Shown: positions 43,829 to 54,120 of the stretch, piece after piece
Layout of the letters: each line of letters starts with the position of its first letter
How positions within the stretch are numbered: the first letter of the stretch is position 1
Assembly (NCBI GenBank): GCA_022568135.1
Contig: JADFFQ010000001.1
Coordinates: 62,001 to 126,000 of the forward strand
From: Planctomycetota bacterium
GTDB lineage: Bacteria; Planctomycetota; Phycisphaerae; Phycisphaerales; SM1A02
Direction of reading: 5' to 3'
Length of the DNA: 64,000 nucleotides
Translations under genes and position numbers: made by a program
Notes under the pieces: model-generated
The model's database searches: none
What the model was told of the DNA's origin: nothing
Seen by the model: the letters and a program-made list of their open reading frames with translations, nothing else

Positions 43829-44837
43829 ATGAGCACCGCCTGCAAGTCACCAGGGATGGTGGCGGCGGTCGCGTTGGCCATCGGCGACAGGATGTTGCCA
43901 CAGTATGGCCATCGATACAGTCGCCACGATTTTCAACTCGCGCAACTCTTCGCCTGCCTCGTGGTGCGCAAGTTCTTCCGCACCGATTACCGCGGCATCG
44001 TTGCGATTATCGAGGACTGGCCGCTGGTGCGTGAGAAGCTGCGACTGAACAAGACGCCGCACTTCACAACCCTGCAAAAAGCTGAGCGACGCCTACTTAC
44101 CGACCCTCTGATTCGCAAGTATCTTACACAAACGGTTGAGGCATTTTATGATCGAGAATGGCGATCGATCGATGTGAGCAACACCGCGCATAGCATCGAA
44201 CTCGTCGCCGCCGACTCAACCGGCTTCATGCTTGATCGGGCGAGCCGGTACTTCATCACGCGTCGATCCCGAGCGCCGAATCTCTGGCAAACCACGACGT
44301 ATCGACGCTTCGCCAAGCTTGCGATCGTCATCGACTGTGACACACATTTGATTCTGGCTACTTACCGCGGGATGGGACCGCGCCCCGATGTCGATGAACT
44401 CCAATCACTGCTCGATGGCATGTGTACCAATGCGGTACCCCAACAACTCGTCGCCGATGGCGGCTACGATTCACAACACAATCATCATCTCTTGCGCGAT
44501 GTGTACAACATCGAATCACTTATTCCCGCGGTCCATGGCCGACCGATCCGCCGGTGGCGGACCGACCAATCGATGGCGCTGGCTGATGGCCACCGAGTTC
44601 GATGAAGAAACGTACGGTCAGCGCTGGCAGGTCGAGACGGTGATGTTCATGCTCAAGCGACATCAGGGTGCGGCCCTCACCGCCCGGACCTATCACACCC
44701 GTAGGCGTGAGATGGGACTCTTGGCCATCACCCACAACATCATGATCGTCCTGCCAGAAGAGCCTTTCTACAGGGCAGGACAGGAGTATTTTGAGGGTAC
44801 AGGACTTTTGCCACGGGCTGCTAGATATTTTTGCTGA
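43829..44837 (+). pseudogene. Frameshifted IS4/IS5-type DDE transposase
   Basis: The first frame (43829 to about 44545) gives an N-terminal domain, the first catalytic Asp (AADSTGF) and the second (VADGGYDS). The third catalytic residue is in the +1 frame: RWQVETVMFMLKRHQGAA, then LLAITHNIMIVL and ending near 44837. A one-base indel close to 44535-44550 (around CCATGGCCGACC) splits the gene. I see no slippery heptamer, so decay is more likely than programmed shifting. Terminal inverted repeats could not be defined with confidence. The interval to 45013 shows no gene. Confidence 0.75.
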
Positions 44838-45013
44838 GCTATAACTCCCATCATGACTCCTGGCTCTCGTTGGGTTGCACCGCTCGGATTTGATTGTACA
44901 CTGGCGCTCTTCAGCAGACGCCAGTGGCGCATCGAAGATTGGCCGGAAATCCTTCTCCGAGGATGGCACGGATCTACCGGGGGAGAGGAGCCAAGCGCCA
45001 CAGGAGAGGACAC

Positions 45014-46237
45014 TTGCAACGAGGTATTCTCGTCAACGACCGTTGCCTGTACACCGCCGGAGCAGGGGTCTCGATATATCTGCGTAACGTGTTGGCACAC
45101 TGGCCTGACGATCCGTCGCTGCCACTGGTAGGCATGGTGACACATCGCCTCCACCGGAAGCGAACCTGGCCCACAGGACCCGAGTCGAAAGACAAACGCC
45201 ACCAGCCCCTTCCCTTGCATGATCTTACGATCCCGGGGACTCGACAATCGTTGGCGCGGTTGGCCAGGCATTGGGTGGCGCATCCAGCCTATAAGCAGGC
45301 CATTCATATCGAACTATGGCACGGCGGATACGCGGGGTTGTGGGAGCCAAACCAGCTGGCTGCCGCCGCGACCGACATGACCGTGACGACGATCCACGAC
45401 CTTTCGCTGCTCGAACATCCACAGTGGCACCCTACCGACCGAGTCAAACGATGGGAGCACGATATCGAGCGGACGCTCGCCGTGACGAACCATTGGATCG
45501 CGGTGTCCGAGTTTACCCGCAGCCGAATGATTGAGTTGCTCGGGGTCGATGCTGAGACAGTGTCGGTCGCGCTGTTGGCGGCACGTCGATTGATCTATCC
45601 CCAGGGCCCAGTGCTTGAGGCGGAGCGCGCCGCGCTCGGACTGCCACGCCGATATCTGCTTCATGTCGGCACGTTGGAGCCACGCAAGAACATCTCCATC
45701 CTCCTCGACGCCTACGCCCATCTTACCCCAGCCGAGCGAGGAGCCTGCGGGCTGGTGCTCGCCGGCGGGATCGGGTGGGGCTCGAATTCATTCTGGCAGA
45801 GCTTGATCAATCACCGGATGGCTGATTACACGCTGACCACCGGATACGTTAGCGATGGTGATCTTGGGGTGCTGATCGCGGGCGCTGAGGCCCTCTTGCA
45901 GCCGTCATTTTATGAAGGCTTTGGTCTGCCGATCCTCGAGGCCATGGCCTGCGGCTGTCCAGTGTTCTGCTCAGACATTGCCTCGTTCCATGAAGTGGGT
46001 GGCGGGGTATCCTGGTTCATCGACCCCAGTGATGGGGGGGCCTGGGCCGATGTAATGCGACAGGTCATCGACGAGCCGGCTTGCTTGCGGCAACGCGGCG
46101 ACGCCGGCCGCAAGCGGGCGGCCCAGTTTACGTGGCAGAAGACGGCCGAAGCCCATCACCGCGTTTGGGACGGCCTGTCTGCCCAGGGGGATCGAACTCG
46201 GCCTGACCAGTGCAGAGCGAAAGGCTTGGAAAATTGA
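45014..46237 (+). CDS. Family 4 glycosyltransferase
   Basis: The TTG at 45014 (GGAGAGG a few bases upstream; product begins QRGILVNDRCLYTAGAGVS) is the most likely start; upstream codons belong to the IS flank. The 407-aa GT-B enzyme shows the family 4 features: an N-terminal AGAGVSIYLRNVL, a GTLEPRKNISILLDAY donor-domain start (~residue 215), and the EX7E-like PSFYEGFGLPILEAMACGCP near residue 300. It transfers a sugar from a nucleotide-sugar to a lipid or polysaccharide acceptor. First gene of the polysaccharide locus, upstream of the ABC exporter. Confidence 0.88.
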   Translation: MQRGILVNDRCLYTAGAGVSIYLRNVLAHWPDDPSLPLVGMVTHRLHRKRTWPTGPESKDKRHQPLPLHDLTIPGTRQSLARLARHWVAHPAYKQAIHIELWHGGYAGLWEPNQLAAAATDMTVTTIHDLSLLEHPQWHPTDRVKRWEHDIERTLAVTNHWIAVSEFTRSRMIELLGVDAETVSVALLAARRLIYPQGPVLEAERAALGLPRRYLLHVGTLEPRKNISILLDAYAHLTPAERGACGLVLAGGIGWGSNSFWQSLINHRMADYTLTTGYVSDGDLGVLIAGAEALLQPSFYEGFGLPILEAMACGCPVFCSDIASFHEVGGGVSWFIDPSDGGAWADVMRQVIDEPACLRQRGDAGRKRAAQFTWQKTAEAHHRVWDGLSAQGDRTRPDQCRAKGLEN

Positions 46238-46440
46238 ATGGATGAGCGTCGCGATCCGGGGCAGTTGAAGCATGGCCGAGGCCCGTTGCACCGCGAAGGC
46301 GGCTGCCATACGGTAACATCGCCTTCGCCTCACGGATGGCGGATAAGCCCTCCAACGGCAAGGCGCTTCGGAACCGTTACGCGCGACGGCAACCGGAGTG
46401 TCTCGCATCCTATCGCACGGTGACCCAGGAAGAGCCGACG

Positions 46441-47307
46441 ATGTCCCAGCCATCTTCGACTGACCCAGCATTCACCACTGACACGGATCGGTCAATTGCT
46501 CAGCAGTTTTTTCTCGCCAGGTGGTTCCATTGCATCCGAGATGATCTTCGTCAGCTCGTTGCCGGACGGCACGTGATCCATGAGTTCGTCTCGGCCACCC
46601 TACGCGTCCGGTACCAGAGAGGCTTTCTGGGCTTCTTCTGGACCCTCCTTCACCCGCTGCTGATGCTCACGGTGTTGAGTGTCGTATTCAGCAGGATCCT
46701 GCGATTTGAAATTGATCACTATCCGGTGTTCCTGTTCAGTGGGCTGATCCCCTGGCAGTTTTTCTCGGCTTCTCTATCCAACTCCAGCATGTCGCTGCTG
46801 ACCAACCAAGGGTTGATCCGCAAGATCAGCGTCTATCTCCTGCTGTTCCCAGTCTCCGACCTGATGGTCGCCGTGGTCAATATGGTCTTCGCGATGATCG
46901 CGATGTTCATTCTTCTGATATTTCTCGGGGCCCACGTCAGCGTGCACCTGATCCTCGTTCCCGTCGGACTGATATTTCTGTTCATCTTCACGCTTGGCGT
47001 CTCACTTATCGCCATGACGCTGACGACCTTCTTTCGAGACTTCGAGCACTTGATCAGCGTCCTTCTTCAGGCACTCTTTTTCACCACGCCGATCTTCTAC
47101 CCTGCCTCGGCCGTGCCCCAGCTCGCTCCGCTGCTCAACGCCAATCCTCTCTCCTGGATCCTGGTGTTCTTTCACGACGGTCTCTACAACCATGCCTGGC
47201 CATCGGCCCAGACGTGGGTCATCACCTCGGCAGCATCGCTGAGCATGCTACTGGTCGGTTACCTGCTGTACAAACGGTACGAGCATGAGTACATCTTCCG
47301 TCTGTAA
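46441..47307 (+). CDS. wzm: Wzm-type ABC-2 polysaccharide export permease
   Basis: The ATG at 46441 is preferred to 46336, which adds a non-conserved leader. 288 aa with about six membrane segments (LGFFWTLLHPLLMLTVLSVV, IPWQFFSASL, MVFAMIAMFILLIFLGAHV, LVPVGLIFLFIFTLGVSLI) and the conserved motif RYQRGFLGFFWTLLHPLL of ABC-2 O-antigen/teichoic acid permeases. With the next gene it exports a lipid-linked glycan across the inner membrane. Its stop overlaps the ATPase gene by 23 bp. Confidence 0.92.
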   Translation: MSQPSSTDPAFTTDTDRSIAQQFFLARWFHCIRDDLRQLVAGRHVIHEFVSATLRVRYQRGFLGFFWTLLHPLLMLTVLSVVFSRILRFEIDHYPVFLFSGLIPWQFFSASLSNSSMSLLTNQGLIRKISVYLLLFPVSDLMVAVVNMVFAMIAMFILLIFLGAHVSVHLILVPVGLIFLFIFTLGVSLIAMTLTTFFRDFEHLISVLLQALFFTTPIFYPASAVPQLAPLLNANPLSWILVFFHDGLYNHAWPSAQTWVITSAASLSMLLVGYLLYKRYEHEYIFRL

Positions 47308-48100
47308 CGTTGACGCCAGTACTCACCCATCGGCGATGATCGATGTGGCTGGTGTTTCGATGCGCTTCCGCAGCTACGGAGATACGCTGCCGAGCCTCAA
47401 GCAGATTGTCCTCAACAAGCTCCATCGCCGACAATACAAGAAGACCACCGAATTCTGGCTCTATCGTGATCTCAACTTGACGATCAGGCAGGGGTCCCGA
47501 GTCGGCATTGTCGGCCCGAACGGTGCCGGCAAGAGCACACTGCTCAAGATGATAAGCGGCATCTATCGTCCCACGAAAGGGACGATCCGCGTTCGGGGTC
47601 GTATCGCCCCACTTATCGAGCTCGGGGCAGGCATGCTTCCCGAATTGTCGGGATCCGAGAACATCATTATCAATGGCGTACTCATGGGCTTCTCGCCTCG
47701 CCAAATGCGGAAAAAGATTCAGCGTATCCTGGAATTCGCGGGCCTTCAGGAATTCTGGGACATGCCGATCAAGTATTACTCTTCGGGCATGCTCATGCGC
47801 CTCGCCTTCTCGACCGCGACAGACATCGATCCTGAGATCCTGCTCATCGACGAGGTCTTCGCGAGCGGGGACGCCGAGTTCATGGAGAAAGCAAAAACCA
47901 GGATGGGAAACCTGATGGACGAGTCACATATCGTCGTGATGGTCAGCCATCAGCTCGATCTCATCAAGCAGTTATGCACGCGGGCACTCTGGATCGACCA
48001 CGGCCGAATCGTTGCCGATGGCGAACCGCCCGAGGTGATCCGGCAGTATCTCGAGGTCGCCATGGGCGGCGAGGCTGGCTCGCGCGCTGCAAGTAGCTGA
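47285..48100 (+). CDS. wzt: Wzt-type ABC ATPase for polysaccharide export
   Basis: 271 aa. Walker A VGIVGPNGAGKSTLLKMISG (~residue 75), the Wzt/TagH-type region RIAPLIELGAGMLPELSGSE, a signature region YYSSGMLMRLAFSTA, Walker B ILLIDEVFASGDAEF and switch His MVSHQLD. The C-terminal carbohydrate-binding domain of E. coli O8/O9a Wzt is absent; the protein ends after ~265 residues. It energises the Wzm permease. Confidence 0.92.
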   Translation: MSTSSVCNVDASTHPSAMIDVAGVSMRFRSYGDTLPSLKQIVLNKLHRRQYKKTTEFWLYRDLNLTIRQGSRVGIVGPNGAGKSTLLKMISGIYRPTKGTIRVRGRIAPLIELGAGMLPELSGSENIIINGVLMGFSPRQMRKKIQRILEFAGLQEFWDMPIKYYSSGMLMRLAFSTATDIDPEILLIDEVFASGDAEFMEKAKTRMGNLMDESHIVVMVSHQLDLIKQLCTRALWIDHGRIVADGEPPEVIRQYLEVAMGGEAGSRAASS

Positions 48101-48252
48101 TGATCCGATGCGAGGGCGGTCGGAATGGGCGGCGTCAAACGTCCGATCGATGGCCCGGGCCCTTGCCTTCAGGAGACGAAGCTGGATAATGCCATCTCCG
48201 GCTGGTCAACGCAGTGTCTGCTCGCAGTCCGCATCTGACAGCTGATTCTTCC

Positions 48253-50283
48253 ATGCCGAAGTTTATTCTCATCGATCAGTCGCTGACTGACGTCGTCGGT
48301 CATCATTACGAGTATGCGTGTCGTGTGCTCGAGGCGGCACGAGAGCTCGGCTATAGGCCCATCCTGGCCACGCACCGCCGCTACCAGGGCACCGAAACTC
48401 ACCACTTCCTCGTCTTCCCGATTTACCGCTATCGGTGTCTTGAGCAGCCGATCCGAATCCGCGAAGCGCTTTCCAAGCTCGTCTCGCTCGAGATGTGGCG
48501 CCGCCTCTCGTCGGTACGTCAAATCGTGCAGATCTTCGGCCGACGCTTCGCGGGCGCCAACGCGACTCCACCCACCATCCCCGCTGACCGCACGACCACC
48601 GCCGCATCCTCGCAGCCGGCACTGCCCGCGGAGATCCGCAAGTTCGTGACCAACTCACCCGCGCCCGACACCCTGGGCGTGCGTCGCGGCCAGAATGGTT
48701 CGAGACGCGGGTTAGCCAACATCTTTTCGCGCATCCTGACCCTTCCGATGGCGATGCTCATGTACCCTCTTCGGTACCGGCAACAACTTCTCCGCCCGTG
48801 GCGCAACATCATCAAGAGATGTGCGTTCGCCAACGATACCTGCAAACTGCTGCGCCGAATTCAGCTCGATGACGGCGATATCGTATTTCTACCCATGCTC
48901 ACCGACGTCGAGATGCTCGGACTGCTGAAGTACTACCGGAGAAACCAAGGATCAAAGAAAGCATCGTGGCACCTTCTGTTTCGATGGAACATTTACGCCG
49001 GCCGCGATCCGCAATACTCAGACCAGGATCATACCCTGCGGCGGGTCCACCAGCGGTTTTGCAGCTTTACGAAGAAGCTTAGCGGCCAGCGGGTATTCCT
49101 CTACACCGACACCGACCAGTTGAGCCATCAGTATAACCGGCTTGCCGTCAGCCGATTCCGAACGCTACCTATCCCGGTCGCTGAAGATTTCCGATCCAGC
49201 ACCCCGCCCACCTCCGATCACCCAGTGCTTACCATCCTCTACGCCGGCGACGCGCGCACGGAGAAAGGTTACGCACATTTGCCGCACATCGTGCGCAACT
49301 TGTGGCCAGACTACATCGCCACTGGTCGCGTTCGGTTTACGATCCAGTCCCATTTCAACATCCGCGAAGGTGAACCGCTTAGTGCCCGCGCTCGCGCCGT
49401 GTTACAGGCGTATCCCCCTGATCGGGTCAACCTGCTATTTCATCCTCTGCACCGCCACGCGTACCGCGATCTCATCACCAGTGCGGATATTGTATTGATC
49501 ACGTATGACCGCGATGAGTACTACGCGCGCAGCTCGGGAATTTTTGCTGAGGCGCTCGTCGCAGGGTTGCCCGTTATCGTCCCATCCGGATCGTGGATGT
49601 CGCTCCAGCTCAATGATGCCATCCATGAATACCACAACCGCCTGGTGAGCAACAGCAGCCTCTATAGCGAACTCTCGCCCGATCAACTCCAGTGGCGCGA
49701 TGACAACGCGCCCGACGCCCAGCCCTATGACCATAGGAGCGATCGTCTCCTCCTGCACGGACTAAACCCGATATCGTGCTGCTTCTTGGTTCCCAGGGGT
49801 GCGACGCACTTACTGTGCACGTTTCAGCAGACCCAAGGCACATCAGGTCACTTTGTGAATGTCCAGATCAGATTGCGGAGTGAGGCGGGCGAAACGATTC
49901 GCCAAGCGCATCATGTCATCGGTGGTCAGGAGCACATGCGCTGTTCAGCTTTGTTCAGAATCGATCCCCCCGCGCGCCGCGCGCGGCTGGAAATCAGCAG
50001 CGCGTTTTCGCACGGACCGCTTTCGCTTGCCGGGCTCGGGATCCGGTTCCTCTCGCTCAACGACGATCCTCAAAGCGCCGTCGGCATGGTCTATCATGAA
50101 CCGCACGAGATCCCGGCGGCGATTCGTGAGATCGCCGACCACTATCCCCATTATCGAAGATCTGTTGGCGCCTTCTCCGAAACATGGGCCGCATTCCACA
50201 ATGCTGCTCGATTGTGCTGCGAGCTTACATCACGAGCTGCACAGCCTGAACAGCCAATGAGCGCTCAAGCTACGCTGGTATAG
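48253..50283 (+). CDS. Large glycosyltransferase (GT4-like) of the polysaccharide locus
   Basis: The ATG at 48253 (MPKFILIDQSLTDVVGHHYE) is chosen over 48214 because the conserved N-terminal GT-B strand starts there. The 676-aa protein has an N-terminal acceptor domain interrupted by an Ala/Pro/Thr-rich insert (~residues 100-150), a donor domain (VLTILYAGDARTEKGYAHLP, then ADIVLITYDRDEYYARSSGI and FAEALVAGLPVIVPSGSWM) and a C-terminal ~180-residue beta-rich extension possibly binding sugars. The EX7E element is present as GIFAEALVAGLPV. Ends 18 bp from the convergent GT fusion. Confidence 0.75.
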   Translation: MPKFILIDQSLTDVVGHHYEYACRVLEAARELGYRPILATHRRYQGTETHHFLVFPIYRYRCLEQPIRIREALSKLVSLEMWRRLSSVRQIVQIFGRRFAGANATPPTIPADRTTTAASSQPALPAEIRKFVTNSPAPDTLGVRRGQNGSRRGLANIFSRILTLPMAMLMYPLRYRQQLLRPWRNIIKRCAFANDTCKLLRRIQLDDGDIVFLPMLTDVEMLGLLKYYRRNQGSKKASWHLLFRWNIYAGRDPQYSDQDHTLRRVHQRFCSFTKKLSGQRVFLYTDTDQLSHQYNRLAVSRFRTLPIPVAEDFRSSTPPTSDHPVLTILYAGDARTEKGYAHLPHIVRNLWPDYIATGRVRFTIQSHFNIREGEPLSARARAVLQAYPPDRVNLLFHPLHRHAYRDLITSADIVLITYDRDEYYARSSGIFAEALVAGLPVIVPSGSWMSLQLNDAIHEYHNRLVSNSSLYSELSPDQLQWRDDNAPDAQPYDHRSDRLLLHGLNPISCCFLVPRGATHLLCTFQQTQGTSGHFVNVQIRLRSEAGETIRQAHHVIGGQEHMRCSALFRIDPPARRARLEISSAFSHGPLSLAGLGIRFLSLNDDPQSAVGMVYHEPHEIPAAIREIADHYPHYRRSVGAFSETWAAFHNAARLCCELTSRAAQPEQPMSAQATLV

Positions 50284-50301
50284 CCTCAGCCGCTTGCGCA
50301 C

Positions 50302-53283
50302 CTATTTCGTGAGCCATGCCCAGTGATGCTGCTCAAACCGATTGTCGTTCGTCAGCTTGTACGCTGGCGTATCCGCCTTCTTGAGGATGGACCGGTGGTG
50401 ACGCTGGACCCGGAGGATCCTCCAGACGCGCTTGAGCGCGTACATTGTGCACGCCCGCGGCTTGAGGCTCGGGAGCCAGTCTAGCGCACGGTACGCCCTC
50501 AGCACGGTGCGCAGGCCGGGCGCCAGCGACTCGTCTCCACCCGCCGACCTCGTGCGCTCCAGCCAATCCGCAAGTGTACTCGCATATTCAACATCCGTAC
50601 TCCAGTGCTGGCAGAAACACTTCCGATACCGCAATGCGGTGCGCAGCAAAGCATCCGCATCCTCAGGATCGCGGCCGTCAAATGCGTAGCTTACGCCAGC
50701 CTCCGTGCGGTGAAGGTACCACGCACGTATGTCTTCAATCTCAGCCCGAGGATGGAGCGTGGTTCGCTCCTCCGGATAGTTGAGATAGGCCCCAAGGACC
50801 AATGGTAGTGTCTTGACCTCAATAAATGGAAGGGCACGGTTCTTAAACTCCGTATCGCCAGCCGCCTGGAAGGTGGGGTCGTAGAACCCGACTCGATCAT
50901 GGATGCTCTTGCGGTACAGCGCACCGACGTACGCGACATAGGTGCAGTCGAGATAGTGCAGACCCTCGCGAAAGCCAGTGCGATCGTAACACATGACGTC
51001 CGAATCGAGAACGCCGTTCCAATCCACCTCCGTCACCAGAGCACTTCCCTGAACCCAATGGACATCCGGATTCTTATCCAGCTCATCGGCAAGTATCTCA
51101 AAGCAGTCAGGTCGAACGATTTCATCGGCTCCGAGGAACGCCACGTACGGAGTACGAGTCAACCAAAGGCCGCGATTCCACGCGCACTGGATTGTCTCAC
51201 GCTGCCGCGTCCGCGCATACACAGCCGGAATCACAGCGGGAATGGACAAATCCCGCGCGCACTTATTGAACACGTCATATTCGTTCGTCGGCGACCCACT
51301 GTCGATGAGCACGAGCTCGATCTGGGAATCGCGAAGCAGTGTCTGCTGATTCAATCTTCGGAGAAACACCGCTAGCTTGTTCGCCGCCTTATACAGCGAC
51401 ACAATGACCGTCACCTTCGGCAGATGATCCCGGCGTTTGTCGTCAACGAACTCGAACTTCGGCTCTTCGTTGAGGCGATGCTTCGACAGCACCCCATCGA
51501 GAAAGTCCCGACACCAATGTATATCCGTTTCCCCTCGCCCGAACATCGCATCTGTAACCTCAGCCTCCGCACAGAAGCCATGTTCCGCCAACGTCTCGAC
51601 AACCATCGGCACATCGCCGATATGATCTCTTCCCAGCCAGCGCATGACGCGAAGTTTGTACGTCGCCGCAATGAGATCGTTGCCACGAAGGCTTTCCAAC
51701 CGTGCTAGTTCTCGGAAGATACGCGCTCGCCCCATGAGGTAAAAAGCCGTCATGTTGGCAGCGCGTGAGATCTTTTGACTGATTTCAGCCTCCGTGAGCT
51801 CAGGCATCCGGTTCAGTTGATCAAAATCACGCTGTAGCCACCGTGAATACCGAATGTGCTTGAGCATCGACTTGGCCTCTCCGAACACGGAACGGGCGAG
51901 ATGCACCGCCGCAGCCCTGGTCCGACGACGAACACCTTGGACAACCACCTTGGAGGTTCGCTTGACCACTCGAGCGTGCTGCAAGAGTGGCGCCTTCATG
52001 ATCGCTGCCCTCAGCGCCCATTTCGGCGCCTCACTATGGAGATCGATGTCCGGCGGAAACAACTCAACCGTGGACAGCATCTGCGAATACAGGTCGCTGA
52101 CCCGTGATCGGGCCCGGACGTTCGCAACCGGCGTGGCCGAATAGATCTCCTGCAGCGTCCGACCGGACGCAGTCGGCTGAGCCGACGAAAGAGCTTCGAC
52201 GAGACGCTCGCGCTCGGCATCATAGTTCTCAATGAGATGACGAAGGCGAACCGTAGATCCGTATGGATCGTTCATATCGAGATACGTGTACGGGACCTCC
52301 GGGAACGCCTCATCGAGGAACCGGCAAGCGCCGGCACCGCTTCCGATGACCGTCGGACAGCCGGCAAACAGCGATTCCATCGCGATGAGATTGAATGTAT
52401 CCCAGCGCGATGGTAGCACGGTAATCACTCGCGAGGCGAACAAGCTCTGCAATTGATCGGCACTCATCGGCGGTCGTTGCTCAATCGACAGATGCCGCAT
52501 TTGAATCATTCGACTCAGGTGCGTCTGTGCCGAGGTTCCGTCCGGGCTGTAGGCCTCCGGACCGATGATCGACGCACGCTGATAACTGCCTTCGCCCAGC
52601 CACCAGAGAAGATCAATAAAGAGATCCGGCCCCTTGCGTTTCTCCTTTCTGGCAATGAAAACGAGCCTGGGAAGCTCGCTGCCGGACGGCCATGGTTTGG
52701 GATCGATTGCAGGAAGGCAACGCCTTGGATCGAGATAGAGCGCTTCGATATTGGCCCAACGTTTCCACTCGTCAATATATGACCTGCTGAGGCCGTACCG
52801 GACGTCAGCGGCATGATAGTTCAGACGTTCGCCGATCCTTATACCAGCGATCAATCTTCTCGAGTAGGTCCCCCAATTCATGTACAGGGCCTTCGACACC
52901 GTCCCATGCATCGCCAGTACAATTGAGCCGAACCCAATGCGATGCCGTCGCAGCGCCGGCCGCAGGAAGAGACCGTGCAACGAGTAGTCGGGCGTGTCGA
53001 TGATGTCGAAATGCTGGCCGGCGATCGCTCTCGCAACACGCTCCGCAAAGACAAAGCTGTCAAGTAGGATGCGTCTCTGCAGGTACGGTGATTTGCTGTG
53101 TAGGCGACCGTGGAGCGGTGAGAGCTTGATGGGGATCGCGTTGTCAGGGTGCCCAGCCCGGCTATCGCCCTCCGTGAGATAGTAGAACGTAACGTCCGGA
53201 TGACTTTCGATAAGTCGCTTATAGACCGCTTGCCCACCGCCGATTTCGGAGTAGAGGCTTGTTTCCGTCAGCAGGACCTTCAT
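50302..53283 (-). CDS. Bifunctional glycosyltransferase (GT4 plus GT2)
   Basis: 993 aa. The N-terminal half is a GT4 GT-B enzyme (MKVLLTETSLYSEIGGGQAV; PRLVFIARKEKRKGPDLFID; VLPSRWDTFNLIAMESLFAG then CPTVIGSGAGA). A helical linker (~430-600) follows. The C-terminal half is a GT-A family 2 enzyme: VTVIVSLYKAANKLAVFLRR, then VLIDSGSPTNEYDVFN and the DxD-like VAFLGADEIVRPDCFE, ending with AAGDTEFKNRALPF. A fusion of two transferases could add two sugars in sequence. It has a 3' neighbour in the opposite direction and a decayed region upstream. Confidence 0.85.
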   Translation of the reverse strand: MKVLLTETSLYSEIGGGQAVYKRLIESHPDVTFYYLTEGDSRAGHPDNAIPIKLSPLHGRLHSKSPYLQRRILLDSFVFAERVARAIAGQHFDIIDTPDYSLHGLFLRPALRRHRIGFGSIVLAMHGTVSKALYMNWGTYSRRLIAGIRIGERLNYHAADVRYGLSRSYIDEWKRWANIEALYLDPRRCLPAIDPKPWPSGSELPRLVFIARKEKRKGPDLFIDLLWWLGEGSYQRASIIGPEAYSPDGTSAQTHLSRMIQMRHLSIEQRPPMSADQLQSLFASRVITVLPSRWDTFNLIAMESLFAGCPTVIGSGAGACRFLDEAFPEVPYTYLDMNDPYGSTVRLRHLIENYDAERERLVEALSSAQPTASGRTLQEIYSATPVANVRARSRVSDLYSQMLSTVELFPPDIDLHSEAPKWALRAAIMKAPLLQHARVVKRTSKVVVQGVRRRTRAAAVHLARSVFGEAKSMLKHIRYSRWLQRDFDQLNRMPELTEAEISQKISRAANMTAFYLMGRARIFRELARLESLRGNDLIAATYKLRVMRWLGRDHIGDVPMVVETLAEHGFCAEAEVTDAMFGRGETDIHWCRDFLDGVLSKHRLNEEPKFEFVDDKRRDHLPKVTVIVSLYKAANKLAVFLRRLNQQTLLRDSQIELVLIDSGSPTNEYDVFNKCARDLSIPAVIPAVYARTRQRETIQCAWNRGLWLTRTPYVAFLGADEIVRPDCFEILADELDKNPDVHWVQGSALVTEVDWNGVLDSDVMCYDRTGFREGLHYLDCTYVAYVGALYRKSIHDRVGFYDPTFQAAGDTEFKNRALPFIEVKTLPLVLGAYLNYPEERTTLHPRAEIEDIRAWYLHRTEAGVSYAFDGRDPEDADALLRTALRYRKCFCQHWSTDVEYASTLADWLERTRSAGGDESLAPGLRTVLRAYRALDWLPSLKPRACTMYALKRVWRILRVQRHHRSILKKADTPAYKLTNDNRFEQHHWAWLTK

Positions 53284-53391
53284 CCTCTCAGCTCCGGCAG
53301 TACGGCAGTCATGGCCATCAGACGGAAAATGATTTCCCCAGACGATCCTCTGCCACCTGCGGCAGAAGGCATCGACACTCCTACGCTACCG

Positions 53392-53584
53392 GTCGCGGCG
53401 ATGAGTCGATTGCAATGTGGCTGTTCGCCAAGGTCAAGAAACAGCTCGACCTTCAATGAGCCGCAGCCACGACAGGCCATGCGAAACGCCTGCCGGTCCC
53501 TGGAAATCTGCGAGCCGAAACGGGTCATAAGACCCCGCAAAATACTCGACGCATCGTCAACGGTCAAGCACCTGCCAGCATCAG
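53392..53584 (-). pseudogene. Duplicate of the N-terminus of the C-methyltransferase gene
   Basis: About 90% identical to 58973-59165, the 5' end of the C-methyltransferase. On the minus strand it still encodes FRMACRGCGSLKVELFLDLG and EQPHCNRLIAAT, then diverges after AAT, so only the zinc-binding start remains. The duplicated stretch shows recombination within the locus. Confidence 0.8.
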
Positions 53585-53599
53585 TCCGCACGCCCGGCA

Positions 53600-53915
53600 C
53601 GTTGGCCAGCTCCGCTCGGCCCTGCTTGAAGCAGTCACCGCCGAGGACATGGGGGCCATCGCCAGGAAACTCGTCGAGTCTGCCAAGGCTGGCAACGTGC
53701 AGGCGGTCAAAGAACTGTTGGACCGCTTGGTCGGCAAACCAGCGCAGGCGATCCACATGGTCTCGGAAGAAGCCACGACAGTGCGGGTCGTGCTGCTCGA
53801 CCGCACGGAATCGGCTACGCACAAGATGGTGCAGGCGATGATGGCTAAGGAGGCGCTTGAGAAGACCGAGGCTGCGCGCGCGCTTGAGCCGAACGATGCC
53901 GAGTCAGAGCCCTGA
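53600..53915 (+). pseudogene. Fragment of a phage-like small protein (DUF5681-like)
   Basis: In the plus frame: LRSALLEAVTAEDMGAIARK, then LVESAKAGNVQAVKELLDRL and VGKPAQAI. This is the typical C-terminal half of small DUF5681/terminase-associated proteins (AIA..L...A..GD..A...LLDR..GKP). The N-terminus is lost at the duplicated methyltransferase fragment. An ATG at 53649 could start a 88-aa product, but the start context is unconvincing. Confidence 0.5.
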
Positions 53916-54026
53916 ATCGTCCACGCTGAAAGGTCTGCTGCGGTCGATCGAGTCGATGGTCGGTTCCACATCAGCGCCGCACCAGGACACCGTGGTTGGC
54001 CTGTGAGACGGGGGTGGGGTAGTGAT

Positions 54027-54120
54027 TCATCCCTCAGCCTCGCGCCGCCAGCCGCATTCGGGGCAGCCGCCAATGAGATCATGCCGTAGGTCGTAGTCGC
54101 AGACAGGCAGCGGCCGCCAC
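54027..54120 (-). pseudogene. C-terminal zinc-ribbon fragment
   Basis: Minus-strand reading gives PVCDYDLRHDLIGGCPECGW then RREAEG and a stop. The C..YDLR...CPECG pattern is a common zinc-ribbon in planctomycete proteins. Only ~30 codons are left. Confidence 0.5.

Noticed and set aside
44530-44560. Programmed frameshift in the transposase
   Set aside because: No slippery heptamer or downstream structure was seen at the junction; a simple indel is more likely.
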